Origin: Gemmatimonadetes bacterium SCN 70-22
GTDB taxonomy: Bacteria; Gemmatimonadota; Gemmatimonadetes; Gemmatimonadales; Gemmatimonadaceae
NCBI GenBank assembly: GCA_001724275.1
Contig: MEDZ01000023.1
Coordinates: 37,992 to 101,991, forward strand
Direction: 5' to 3'
Length of the DNA stretch: 64,000 nucleotides
A program made the position numbers and the translations under genes. Under the pieces are notes generated by a model that did no database searches, was not told where the DNA came from, and worked only from the letters and a program-made list of their open reading frames with translations. Shown one piece after another: positions 43,664 through 55,027 of this stretch; position 1 is the stretch's first letter, and each line of letters begins with the position of its first letter.

Positions 43664-44122
43664 ATGACGCTACGATGGGCAGCACGGTTCCTGGTGCTCG
43701 CTCTCTGTGCGTTGGTGACGCGGGCGGCGGCGGCCCAGGCGACAACACAATCGAGTCGTGATCCGGTGTCGGGATCGAGCCTGGGGCAGAATTACCCCAA
43801 CCCGTTCAATTCCGAAACGACCATACCCTTCTCGATCGGTGATGCGCCGAGTTGCAGTGACGCGGGGCGGCAGTATCGGGTCTCGCTGAAGATCTACAAT
43901 GTGCTCGCACAGATGGTGGCGGTCCCCGTCCTGCAGGGCGGATCTTCCAGCATCGCGGGCGGGCAACCGCTGAGCAACGTGTTACTCACGTGCGGCCAGT
44001 ACACGGCGTACTGGGACGGCAAGTACCTGTCCAACGGTCGTGAGGTGGCCTCGGGGATCTACATGTATCGCCTCGAGGTGGACGGCAAGGCGATCTTCCG
44101 CAAGATGATCGTCATGAAGTGA
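43664..44122 (+). CDS. Secreted protein consisting of a signal peptide and a FlgD-like/type-A sorting domain
   Basis: A 152-residue protein. A signal peptide (FLVLALCALVTRAAAAQ) is followed after about 15 residues by LGQNYPNPFNSETTIPFSI, the well-known start of the FlgD-Ig-like C-terminal sorting domain. It then has VSLKIYNVLAQMV, TAYWDGKYLSNGREVASGIYMYRL and the end FRKMIVMK. Such domains normally sit at the end of large secreted enzymes (type IX secretion in Bacteroidota and relatives); here no cargo precedes it. Two cysteines (PSCSD, LLTCGQY) might pair. It has its own strong promoter and terminator, so it is expressed alone. One TTA codon is in an unusual context (GTG TTA CTC). Confidence 0.8.
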   Translation: MTLRWAARFLVLALCALVTRAAAAQATTQSSRDPVSGSSLGQNYPNPFNSETTIPFSIGDAPSCSDAGRQYRVSLKIYNVLAQMVAVPVLQGGSSSIAGGQPLSNVLLTCGQYTAYWDGKYLSNGREVASGIYMYRLEVDGKAIFRKMIVMK

Positions 44123-44130
44123 GCATGATC

Positions 44131-44168
44131 CGGGCGCCGCGGCTTCCCAAGGGAGGCCGCGGCGCCCG
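44131..44168 (+). terminator. Strong hairpin terminator
   Basis: An 18-bp stem (CGGGCGCCGCGGCTTCCC / GGGAGGCCGCGGCGCCCG, one G-T pair) with a two-base loop, followed by ACATTTCGG. It lies nine bases after the sorting-domain gene. Confidence 0.85.
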
Positions 44169-44349
44169 ACATTTCGGCCGTGCCCCGGCATGCACGCCGC
44201 CATCTCGGCATGACCCCTGACGTCGCGTCCGGCGATGTGCGCCCGACGGACGCCATTTCGGCCACCGGCGTGCGGCATCGGGATTGCCCTCCCGTCAGTG
44301 GGCCGCAGGATTCCCTCGGCTCGCGAACTCCATCCGACCCGACGCGTCG

Positions 44350-46941
<2,592 letters not shown>

Positions 46942-46947
46942 CGCCGC

Positions 46948-47421
46948 GTGCCCCCGCTTCCCGATGAGGCCCACATGCAGGCGGCGCTCGCGCTCGCGCG
47001 CGACGCCGCGGCGGCGGGAGACGTTCCGGTCGGCGCCGTCGTGGTACACGACGGGCGAGTGATCGGCGCCTCCGGGAACCGCACGCTCCGCGACCAGGAC
47101 CCCACCGCGCACGCCGAGATCGTGGCGCTGCGGCAGGCGGCGGCGGCGCTCGGGAGCTGGCGGCTGGCCGGCTGCACCCTGTACGTGACGCTCGAGCCGT
47201 GCGCCATGTGCGCCGGCGCGCTGGTCCTGTCGCGCATCGACCGCGTGGTGTTCGGGGCGTGGGACGACAAGGCCGGGATGTCGGGCTCCGTCGGCGACAT
47301 CCTCCGTCACCCGCGCCTGAACCATCGCCCGGAAGTGCGGGCCGGCGTCGAGGGCGAGGCGTGCGGGGCGCTCCTGCGCGACTTCTTCGCGGCGCGGCGC
47401 CCGGCGCTGGCCGAAGAGTGA
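46948..47421 (+). CDS. tadA: tRNA adenosine(34) deaminase
   Basis: Converts A34 to inosine in tRNA-Arg(ACG). It is 157 residues from GTG 46948 (ATG 46975 is possible). The zinc site is AHAEI plus LEPCAMCAGAL; VPVGAVVV and DDKAGMSGSVGDILRHPRLNH match TadA rather than generic cytidine deaminases. It lies six bases after clpB and 97 bases before a tRNA gene with its own promoter. Confidence 0.93.
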   Translation: MPPLPDEAHMQAALALARDAAAAGDVPVGAVVVHDGRVIGASGNRTLRDQDPTAHAEIVALRQAAAALGSWRLAGCTLYVTLEPCAMCAGALVLSRIDRVVFGAWDDKAGMSGSVGDILRHPRLNHRPEVRAGVEGEACGALLRDFFAARRPALAEE

Positions 47422-47476
47422 GTCCCGTGCCTTGCGGCCGCCCCCGGCCGTGCGAGGGTACGGCACCTCCCGCTCG

Positions 47477-47505
47477 TTGACTACCGAATTGCCACGGGAT
47501 ATCCT
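47477..47505 (+). promoter_or_regulatory. Promoter of tRNA-Ser(CGA)
   Basis: TTGACT (47477-47482), a 17-base spacer and TATCCT (47500-47505). Start predicted about seven bases before the mature tRNA. Confidence 0.75.
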
Positions 47506-47518
47506 TCGCGTCTGTTTT

Positions 47519-47605
47519 GGACAGGTGTCCGAGTGGCTGAAGGAGCCGGTCTCGAAAACCGGTGTACCGGCAACGGTACCGTGGGTTCGAATCCCACCCT
47601 GTCCG
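47519..47605 (+). tRNA. tRNA-Ser (anticodon CGA)
   Basis: An 87-base type II tRNA. The acceptor arms GGACAGG / CCTGTCC pair fully, with discriminator G at 47605. The anticodon loop reads CTCGAAA (anticodon CGA, codon UCG). The long variable arm (TACCGGCAACGGTA) and T arm GTGGGTTCGAATCCCAC are intact. CCA is not encoded. Confidence 0.96.
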
Positions 47606-47608
47606 TGA

Positions 47609-47643
47609 CGCAACGCGCCGGGGCGGCTTCCCGGCGCGTTGCG
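47609..47643 (+). terminator. Hairpin after tRNA-Ser(CGA)
   Basis: A perfect 14-bp stem (CGCAACGCGCCGGG / CCCGGCGCGTTGCG) with a seven-base loop, three bases past the tRNA end. There is no T run, so it may act mainly as a processing or stabilising 3' structure. Confidence 0.6.
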
Positions 47644-47761
47644 CGCTTGAAGCGCGTGGCCTCCGGGCCGGTGCCGCCAGCGTCCGCGGCGCCCCGGCCC
47701 CGGTTCGCCGCCGGGACCGCACGGCACGAGCACGGCACGAGCACGGTAGTCGCACCACGAG

Positions 47762-47849
47762 GGACGGGTGGCCGAGTGGTTTAAGGCGCACGCCTGGAAA
47801 GTGTGTGTACGTTAAAAGCGTACCGAGGGTTCGAATCCCTCCCCGTCCG
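47762..47849 (+). tRNA. tRNA-Ser (anticodon GGA)
   Basis: An 88-base type II tRNA. Acceptor GGACGGG / CCCGTCC with discriminator G at 47849. Anticodon loop CTGGAAA (anticodon GGA, codons UCC/UCU). Long variable arm (GTACGTTAAAAGCGTAC) and a GAGGGTTCGAATCCCTC T arm. CCA is not encoded. It lies 156 bases after tRNA-Ser(CGA), with no clear promoter of its own in between. Confidence 0.96.
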
Positions 47850-47870
47850 TCCGGGCCCAGGGCCCGCACA

Positions 47871-47896
47871 CGGCCCCCCGCCTCCGCGGGGGGCCG
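47871..47896 (+). terminator. Terminator after tRNA-Ser(GGA)
   Basis: A perfect 11-bp stem (CGGCCCCCCGC / GCGGGGGGCCG) with a four-base CTCC loop, followed by TTCGCGTT. The octamer CGTTAGGC begins five bases later (47901-47908), its only clearly intergenic copy. Confidence 0.8.
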
Positions 47897-48038
47897 TTCG
47901 CGTTAGGCGCCCGTTCATGCGCCTGTCATGCACCCCCCGCAGATTGCCCCCTCCGGGTCCCGGTGGCATCTTCGCCCAGGCCCCGCCCGCCGCCCCTGCG
48001 GCTCGCGCCCGCACGCCCTGCCTCCATCCACGCTGCCC

Positions 48039-48866
48039 ATGCCCAATCTCGCCGCGCTCCACCCCCAGGTCGTCCACCTGGTCATCGGACTCCTGATCGT
48101 CGGCGTCCTCTTCCGGTTACTCTCCCTCACGGGGAAGCTCTCGTGGACTGGCCCCGCCGCCACCGCCCTCATCCTGCTGGGCACCGGAGCATCCGTCGCC
48201 GCCGTGAAATCGGGGCTGGACGCTCACGGCCCGGTCGAACGCGTCCCCGGCGCGCGCCCCATCGTGGTCGAGCACGAGGAGCTCGGTGAGAAGACCCGCA
48301 ACATCTTCCTCGTCGTGAGCCTCCTCGAGCTGGCCACCCTGGCGCTGAGCGGCAAGGGACAGCGCGTCCTCCGGCTCGGCTCCGCGGCCCTCGGGCTCTA
48401 CGGCCTGACCGTGCTCTACGAGACGGGTGAGGAGGGCGGAGAGCTCGTCTATTCGTTCGCCGGCGGCGTCGGCATACGCACGGGCGACCCCGAGGACGTC
48501 AGCCGTCTCCTGCTGGCCGGGCAGTACCACCAGGCGATGCTCGACCGGAAGAACGGGAAGGGGGCCGAGGCCGCGGCGCTGATCTCCGACATCGCGCGCC
48601 GCTTCCCGAACGACACCAGCGTCATCCTGATGCACATCGAGTCGACGCTGCGCGACCGCAACGATCCGGCGGGGGCCTTGGCCGCCCTCGACACCTTCCA
48701 GCCCCCGGCAGACAATCGACGCCTGGTCATCAGCGCGGGGATGCTTCGGGTCGATGCGCTGGCCGCGGCTGGCCAGAAGGACTCCGCCCGAGCCGTCCTG
48801 ACAGCGTTGATGAAGGCCGTCCCCGACAATCCGCGCCTCAAGGCCAAGCTGGACTCGCTGCAGTAG
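48039..48866 (+). CDS. DUF2231-like membrane protein with TPR-like tail
   Basis: About 275 residues from ATG 48039; the open frame to 47928 reads as spacer. LHPQVVHLVIGLLIVGVLFRLL and three further hydrophobic segments within about 150 residues resemble DUF2231 heme-like membrane domains (the HP-x-VHL motif). Residues about 165-275 form helical repeats with tetratricopeptide character (NDPAGALAALDTF, KDSARAVLTALMKAVPDNPRLK). Function is unknown. It uses one TTA codon (CGG TTA CTC). Confidence 0.65.
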   Translation: MPNLAALHPQVVHLVIGLLIVGVLFRLLSLTGKLSWTGPAATALILLGTGASVAAVKSGLDAHGPVERVPGARPIVVEHEELGEKTRNIFLVVSLLELATLALSGKGQRVLRLGSAALGLYGLTVLYETGEEGGELVYSFAGGVGIRTGDPEDVSRLLLAGQYHQAMLDRKNGKGAEAAALISDIARRFPNDTSVILMHIESTLRDRNDPAGALAALDTFQPPADNRRLVISAGMLRVDALAAAGQKDSARAVLTALMKAVPDNPRLKAKLDSLQ

Positions 48867-49184
48867 GACGGGGGAGGGAGCGTGGTGCCAGGGGGGCGGC
48901 CGCTCCAACGGGCGGGGGAACCACGCCATGTCGCCCCGGGGCAACGCGCTTCGGGGCAACGCGCTCGGGGGCAACGCGCCCGCGGGGGCGGGGAGCTCCC
49001 CCCGTCGTGACCCGGCTCACCCCATGACTGCGTCCCGTGGCACACCTCCTGCTCTCTCAGCCGCCCGGGAAGGTCCCAATTCGCTGGTGACCGCGGCGCG
49101 CAGGGGGGCCCGGGAGGTGCCGAGGGATGGCGCGCCCCGAGCCTCGAGACGCGCGGGGGGCGACGCCGACATGGAGCCTGTTCA
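48867..49184. other. 318-base intergenic stretch with a 15-bp triplication
   Basis: No convincing gene. Three 15-bp units of the form CGGGGCAACGCGCTY (48937-48951, 48952-48966, 48967-48981, the last with changes) make a small open frame encoding RGNALRGNALGGNA, but it has no family and no ribosome site. The rest is GC-rich spacer, and no promoter or terminator could be assigned. Confidence 0.7.
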
Positions 49185-49970
49185 GTGACCGAGAATCGAC
49201 ATCTCACGCAGCTCGCCCGCATTGCCCTGCTGGTCACCATCGGGGACCTGGCGACGAAGGCGGCGGCCATGCAGTTCCTGGCCGGTGACGCCACGTCGTT
49301 CGCCCCGTGGCTGCGCTTCGCGGTCGTGCACAACGACCAGGGAGCGTTCGGCTGGTCGATCGGTGTCTACACCTGGCAGGTCAACCTCGCGCTGACGCTG
49401 GCGGCGATCGTCCTCATGGTCCCGGTGAGCCGCGATCTGGCGCGCGTCGACCGCTCGGCGCCACGCGCCCTCGGGCTCATCGTCGGCGGCGCGCTCGGCA
49501 ACTTCGCCAGTCTCGTGACGTCGCCGTACGGCGTGGTCGATTTCATCGAGCTCGACTTCACGAACCTGGGAGTCGCCTTGAACGTCGCAGACGTGGCCGC
49601 GTATGCCGGCCTGGCGATGATCCTGCGCACGGGGGGCCTGCTGGTGGCGGCGCTCTGGCGCGACGTACGGGTGCACGAGCTGCGTCATGTCACGGAGGTC
49701 CGCGACGTCTTCGCCGAGAAGGCGCTGATCGAGGAGGGGATGTACGCGGCGCCGCGTCGCAACGCTCCGCGAGTCGACCGCGAGGTGGCCGTCGCCGATT
49801 GGAGTCACTTCGTGCGTCCCGCGGGGGTCCCTCTGGGCGACGAGACGCCGGCGGAGGAGGCAGATATCCTGGAGATCCGCACCACCCCCGGTCGTCTCGG
49901 TGTGGTGGGTGAGATCTCGCCACGGCGCGGCGTCATGGGCGACGAGCATCCCCGCGTGCGCGATCGCTAG
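49185..49970 (+). CDS. Divergent signal peptidase II (LspA)-like protein with extra C-terminal domain
   Basis: A 261-residue protein. The first ~155 residues have four membrane segments and match LspA blocks: GDLATKAAA, VVHNDQGAFGWS, GLIVGGALGNFASLV, GVVDFIEL and LNVADVAAYAGL. The two catalytic aspartates (VVDF and VAD) are present, but the usual DR after GGALGN is replaced. The last ~100 residues are a hydrophilic tail absent from standard LspA (150-170 residues). It could still process lipoproteins, several of which are encoded here, or be a paralogue with another role. Confidence 0.65.
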   Translation: MTENRHLTQLARIALLVTIGDLATKAAAMQFLAGDATSFAPWLRFAVVHNDQGAFGWSIGVYTWQVNLALTLAAIVLMVPVSRDLARVDRSAPRALGLIVGGALGNFASLVTSPYGVVDFIELDFTNLGVALNVADVAAYAGLAMILRTGGLLVAALWRDVRVHELRHVTEVRDVFAEKALIEEGMYAAPRRNAPRVDREVAVADWSHFVRPAGVPLGDETPAEEADILEIRTTPGRLGVVGEISPRRGVMGDEHPRVRDR

Positions 49971-50067
49971 GCGCCCGGTGGCGGCGCACCACGCCGCCGC
50001 GTGACCCGCCTCGCGCGACGGGGCGGGCGCTTCATTTTGCGGTTTGCGCGGCGCATATTGGCCGCTC

Positions 50068-50612
50068 ATGGCACCTACGCGAACGATTGCGCTCGATGCG
50101 CGCGCCGTGGCGCGCACCCTGCGCCGCATGGCTGACGAAATCGTCGAGCTGTTCGACGGCACCGACGACGTCATCGTGGTGGGGATCCAGCGACGGGGCG
50201 TCCAGTTGGCCGATCGTCTCGTCCAGATGATCAGCGAGCGGGAAGGGGTCCAACTCCCGCGAGGCGCCCTCGACATCACGCTGTATCGCGACGACCTGCA
50301 GACCGTCGGGCCGCGCCCGGTCGTGGGGAAGACGCACCTCCCCTGGGCCGTCGATGGCAAGCGCGTCGTCATCGTGGACGACGTGCTCTACACGGGGCGG
50401 ACCATTCGCGCCGCGCTCGACGAGCTGGCCGATTTCGGGCGCCCCGCGCGCATCGCCCTCGCCGTCCTCGTCGACCGAGGCGGGCGCGAGCTCCCCATCC
50501 ACGCCGACATCGTGGGGAAATCGATGACGGTGCCGACGGGGGGACGGGTCGACGTCATGGTCGCCGAGCTCGATGGAGACGACTCGGTCGTCCTGGTGCC
50601 GGCGGAGGGCGC

Positions 50613-50616
<4 letters not shown>
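50068..50616 (+). CDS. pyrR: PyrR: pyrimidine operon regulator / uracil phosphoribosyltransferase
   Basis: A 182-residue type I PRTase. The PRPP loop [13 protein letters not shown], the substrate hood [12 protein letters not shown], and [10 protein letters not shown] are all PyrR features. In Bacillus it binds pyr mRNA with UMP to attenuate transcription. No PyrR-binding hairpin is obvious in the short leader. It overlaps pyrB by four bases, so it probably controls or accompanies pyrBC. Confidence 0.9.
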
Positions 50617-51566
<950 letters not shown>

Positions 51567-51567
51567 C

Positions 51568-51607
51568 TCTCGTCCTCTCGTCTTCTCGTCTTCTCGTCTT
51601 CTCTTCT
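51568..51607. repeat. 8-bp pyrimidine-rich tandem repeat before pyrC
   Basis: Five head-to-tail units of TCTCGTCT (the first ends C, the last reads TCTCTTCT) fill nearly all of the 44-base pyrB-pyrC spacer, ending three bases before the pyrC ATG. The leader is almost purine-free, so pyrC lacks a Shine-Dalgarno site. Confidence 0.9.
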
Positions 51608-51610
51608 TCG

Positions 51611-52903
51611 ATGAACGTCCTCCTCCGCCACGCTCGGGTGCTCGACCCGTCCTCCAACCTCGACGTCACCGGCGACGTGCTGGTCGTCGACGGCCGCATC
51701 GAGCATGCCGGCGCCCCGCTGGGCGAGGTCCGGCGCGACGGTGACCTCGTCGAGATCGACTGCACGGGGCAGATCGCCTCGCCCGGCTTCGTCGACGTGC
51801 ACTGCCACCTGCGCGAGCCGGGGCGCGAAGATGTCGAGACCATCGCCACCGGCGCGCGTGCCGCCGCCGCCGGTGGTTTCACCGCCGTCTGCGCCATGCC
51901 CAACACCGACCCGGTCACCGACAACCAGGCGGCGGTCGGCTTCATCATCCGGCAGGCGATGCGTGCCGCCGCGGCGCGCGTCTACCCGATCGGTGCCATC
52001 TCGGTGGGGCAGAGGGGGGAGGCGCTCGCGGAGTTTGGCGAGATGGTCGGCGCCGGCGCCGTCGCCGTCAGCGACGACGGGAAGCCCGTGGCCAGTGCGC
52101 AGCTCATGCGGACGGCGCTCGAGTACGCGCGCACCTTCGAGATCCCGGTCGCCGACCATTGCGAGGAGCCGACCCTCGCCATGGGCGGGGCGATGAACGA
52201 GGGGGTGGTCTCGGCGCGCCTCGGCCTCAAGGGCATTCCAGCCGAGGCCGAGGAGATCATGGTCATTCGCGACATCCTCCTCGCTCGACGCACGGGTGGT
52301 CACGTGCACCTCTGTCACATGTCGACCAAGGGCTCTGTCGAGCTCATCCGTTGGGGGAAGGAGCGCAACATCCGGGTGACGGCGGAGGTCTGCCCGCATC
52401 ACCTGTCACTCACCGAGGAGGCGGTGGAGGGGTACAACACCAACGCCAAGATGAATCCGCCGCTACGCACCGCCGAGGACGTGGAAGCGCTCAAGGAGGC
52501 GGTGCGCGACGGGACCATCGACCTCGTGGCGACCGACCACGCCCCCCATCACTACGACGAGAAGGAGCGCGAGTTCGCCGACGCGCCCAACGGGATCGTC
52601 GGGCTCGAGACGGCGCTCGCCGTCCTCGTCACGAATCTCGTCGTTCCCGGGATCGTCAGCTACGCCACCCTCGTCGACCGCATGTCGTGCGCGCCGGCGC
52701 GCATCTTCCACCTTCCGGGCGGGACGTTGCGCCGCGGGAGCGTGGCCGACATCACCGTTTTCGATCCGGCCGCCCGATGGCAGGTCGACCCCGCAACGTT
52801 CCTCTCGAAGGGACGCAACACGCCGTATGCAGGAAAGACATTGACCGGGCGAGCCACGTGTACCATAGTGGCCGGGCGGATCGTCCATCGGCAGGCGAGT
52901 TAG
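51611..52903 (+). CDS. pyrC: Dihydroorotase
   Basis: Cyclises carbamoyl aspartate to dihydroorotate. It is 430 residues, the class I type found with pyrB. Zinc motif DVHCHLREPG; further ligands in HCEEPT, HLCHMSTKGS and the catalytic Asp in ATDHAPHH. MPNTDP substrate loop present. ATG 51611 follows the pyrimidine repeat directly. Confidence 0.95.
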   Translation: MNVLLRHARVLDPSSNLDVTGDVLVVDGRIEHAGAPLGEVRRDGDLVEIDCTGQIASPGFVDVHCHLREPGREDVETIATGARAAAAGGFTAVCAMPNTDPVTDNQAAVGFIIRQAMRAAAARVYPIGAISVGQRGEALAEFGEMVGAGAVAVSDDGKPVASAQLMRTALEYARTFEIPVADHCEEPTLAMGGAMNEGVVSARLGLKGIPAEAEEIMVIRDILLARRTGGHVHLCHMSTKGSVELIRWGKERNIRVTAEVCPHHLSLTEEAVEGYNTNAKMNPPLRTAEDVEALKEAVRDGTIDLVATDHAPHHYDEKEREFADAPNGIVGLETALAVLVTNLVVPGIVSYATLVDRMSCAPARIFHLPGGTLRRGSVADITVFDPAARWQVDPATFLSKGRNTPYAGKTLTGRATCTIVAGRIVHRQAS

Positions 52904-52915
52904 GGTGAGGTGGTG

Positions 52916-53593
52916 ATGGCGGCACCGGGAGCGTTCGCAGCCAGGCGCGAGATCGTCACGGTCTGCCGGCGATTGTACGAGCGCGGGCTGATCGCCGGTC
53001 CCGATGGCAACGTCTCGGTGCGTATCGCTCCCGATCGCATACTCGTCACTCCCGCAGGGAAGTCGAAAGTGGACGTGCAGGGGGCCGACCTCGTCGAGCT
53101 CACGCTCGATGGCCGGCCGGTGCGCGGCTCCACGCGTGCGTCGTCCGAGGTGCAGATGCACCTGCGCATCTACCAGCGCCGCGCCGACGTGAACGCGGTG
53201 GTGCACGCGCATCCGCCCACGGCGACCGGATTCTCCGTGGCGGGCGAGTCCTTTGCCGCGTGCATCCTCCCCGAGGTGATCTACCAGGTCGGTTGGGTCC
53301 CGCTGGTGCCGTACGCGACGCCGGGGACCGAGGCGCTGGCCGACGCCTTCGAGCCGTACCTGGACGACCACGACGCCTTCCTCATGGCGAACCATGGGGC
53401 GACGACGGTCGGGACATCGCTCACCATCGCGCACCAGCGGATGGAGAGTCTCGAGCACAGCGCGCGCATCGTGCTCACCGCACGACTGCTGGGACGCGTG
53501 AACACGCTGACCCCGGCACAGGTAGAAGCGTTGGTCCAGGCGCGACGACGCGCCAAGCCGGGCGAGACCTATCCCGGCTGCCCGATTCCGTGA
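52916..53593 (+). CDS. Class II aldolase/adducin-family protein
   Basis: A 225-residue fuculose-phosphate-aldolase-like protein. Zinc ligands are in VVHAHPPTA and the C-terminal histidine in the MANHGA segment; SGNVSVR-like DGNVSVRI begins the substrate site. ATG 52916 is favoured by a GTGAGG element; GTGs six and three bases earlier are possible. Substrate could be fuculose-, ribulose- or methylthioribulose-phosphate type and is not decided by sequence. It is probably cotranscribed with pyrC, 12 bases upstream. Confidence 0.85.
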   Translation: MAAPGAFAARREIVTVCRRLYERGLIAGPDGNVSVRIAPDRILVTPAGKSKVDVQGADLVELTLDGRPVRGSTRASSEVQMHLRIYQRRADVNAVVHAHPPTATGFSVAGESFAACILPEVIYQVGWVPLVPYATPGTEALADAFEPYLDDHDAFLMANHGATTVGTSLTIAHQRMESLEHSARIVLTARLLGRVNTLTPAQVEALVQARRRAKPGETYPGCPIP

Positions 53594-53615
53594 GAGCAGG
53601 CCGAGAGGAAGAGGT

Positions 53616-54611
53616 ATGACGAACTTCGAAACGAACCCGATCGACGCCCTCGAGGGGCTCCTCGCGGAACGCCGCCGCTACGAGGGGTGGCTCGCCCAGC
53701 TGGAGGAACGGCGCACCACGTCACCGGCTCACGTCGTGGATCGCGTCCGGAGTGACTACCTCGGACGACTCGAGGGGGTTACGCAGCAGCTGCGCGGGCG
53801 TGCCTCCGACCTCGAGCGCTCCGCCTCCGGACTCCGGGAGCGCATCGCCACGCTCGCGGCCGAAGAAGGGGTGCGCCGTGACGAGCGGGCCGAGCTCGAG
53901 CTCCGCGCCCTCGTCGGCGAATTCGACGCCGAGCGGGCTCAGCAGTCCATGGGCAGCTGCGACGAGGCGATCGGGCGTCTCAGCGCCGAGCGCACGGGAC
54001 ATGAACGCGAGCTCTCGCGCATCACGGAGGTCCTGGCGATGGTCACCGCTCCGCCGGCGGCGCCGACTGCCGTTCCCTCCGCGGTCGCGGCTTCCGCGTC
54101 GCCGCCCCCCGTCGCCGCGGCAGCGGTGCCTGACGAAGGTGCTCCTGCCGCGTCCGCCGAGACGTCGGAGGAGCTCCCCCCGTCTGTTCTGGAGACTCGG
54201 ACGCTCGCGTCGCCGGAGCCGTCTGCGATGGACGAACTGGCTTTCCTCCAGTCGGTCGTCGATGCGCCCCGGGAACTTCAGGGTGAGCCGGCCGCCGCCG
54301 CCACCGAGCCCGAGCTTCCGGCACCACCGGCGTCCCCCCGCGGCGAGGAGCGAGTCGACCTGCTCCCGCCCCCCGTCCTCACCGCGCCACGGCGCCCCAC
54401 GCCGCTCTCCTCGAACCTTCCCCCGACCTCGCGCGAGAACTTCGCGGCGGGTCCCGCGGGCTCGGCGCTCACGCCGGGGAGCATGCCGTCGTTCCTGAAG
54501 GACATGCCCACCGAGCAGGTCAAGACGCTCAAGTGCCAGGAGTGCGGGACGATGAACTACCCCACCGAGTGGTACTGCGAGCGTTGCGGCGGTGAGTTGG
54601 CCGCGATGTGA
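53616..54611 (+). CDS. Coiled-coil protein with C-terminal zinc ribbon, unknown
   Basis: A 331-residue protein with a purine-rich ribosome site. Residues about 10-140 are a charged coiled coil, 145-285 a Pro/Ala/Ser low-complexity linker, and the last ~25 a zinc ribbon with two CxxC pairs (CQECGTMNY, CERCGGEL). FLKDMPTEQVKTLKC joins linker and ribbon. There is no signal peptide or membrane segment. The layout suggests a cytoplasmic adaptor; no family is recognised. Confidence 0.6.
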   Translation: MTNFETNPIDALEGLLAERRRYEGWLAQLEERRTTSPAHVVDRVRSDYLGRLEGVTQQLRGRASDLERSASGLRERIATLAAEEGVRRDERAELELRALVGEFDAERAQQSMGSCDEAIGRLSAERTGHERELSRITEVLAMVTAPPAAPTAVPSAVAASASPPPVAAAAVPDEGAPAASAETSEELPPSVLETRTLASPEPSAMDELAFLQSVVDAPRELQGEPAAAATEPELPAPPASPRGEERVDLLPPPVLTAPRRPTPLSSNLPPTSRENFAAGPAGSALTPGSMPSFLKDMPTEQVKTLKCQECGTMNYPTEWYCERCGGELAAM

Positions 54612-54635
54612 GGCAGGGGGGCGGGCGCAACGAGA

Positions 54636-54663
54636 GCGGGGCGATCCGAGTGGATCGCCCCGC
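54636..54663. terminator. Bidirectional terminator between zinc-ribbon gene and rpsT
   Basis: A perfect 12-bp stem (GCGGGGCGATCC / GGATCGCCCCGC) with a GAGT loop, followed on the + strand by TTTGTCT. It lies 3' of both convergent genes. Confidence 0.85.
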
Positions 54664-54688
54664 TTTGTCTGGTACGAGCGCCGGTGCC

Positions 54689-54934
54689 CTACTTCGCGGC
54701 GTTCGCCTTCTTGGCGAGGCGGCTCTTGTGCCGGGCAGCGGTATTCCTGTGAATCAGTCCCTTGCGGGCGGCGCGGTCGAGCAGGGAGACCGCCGTCTTC
54801 TGCTGCTCGGGCGTGGCGCCGGCGTCCTTCGCCTTCTTCAACGCCGTGCGAAGCGCCGAACGCTGGGCGCGATTGCGCACGGTCGCGGCGCGGGACTTCC
54901 GCATGTTCTTTTCGGCGGAGGCGATATTCGGCAC
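54689..54934 (-). CDS. rpsT: 30S ribosomal protein S20
   Basis: An 81-residue basic protein matching S20: PNIASAEKNMRKSRAATVRNRAQRS at the N-terminus and IHRNTAARHKSRLAKK at the C-terminus. It starts with GTG (complement of 54932-54934), preceded by GGAG seven bases upstream. It binds 16S rRNA early in 30S assembly. It is a single-gene minus-strand unit with its own strong promoter and terminator. Confidence 0.97.
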   Translation of the reverse strand: MPNIASAEKNMRKSRAATVRNRAQRSALRTALKKAKDAGATPEQQKTAVSLLDRAARKGLIHRNTAARHKSRLAKKANAAK

Positions 54935-54984
54935 GAAGAAACTCCGGTGGAGCGGTGTTCAGGTGGGTTGGTTGCGAGCCATGA

Positions 54985-55013
54985 ATCCTATTGGCACATA
55001 GGGGCCATGTCAA
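54985..55013 (-). promoter_or_regulatory. Promoter of rpsT
   Basis: On the minus strand: TTGACA (complement of 55008-55013), a 17-base spacer and TAGGAT (complement of 54985-54990). The leader to the GTG is about 45 bases. Confidence 0.8.
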
Positions 55014-55027
55014 GGAAAGACAGTGCT

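Noticed and set aside
44169..44349. Heat-shock regulatory site (CIRCE, HAIR or sigma-32) before clpB
   Set aside because: No inverted repeat of the CIRCE or HAIR kind and no CTTGAA/CCCCAT pair at proper spacing could be found.
48928..49188. 86-codon + strand ORF with RGNA repeats
   Set aside because: It is made of the 15-bp triplication and spacer, with no ribosome site or recognisable family; recorded as intergenic.
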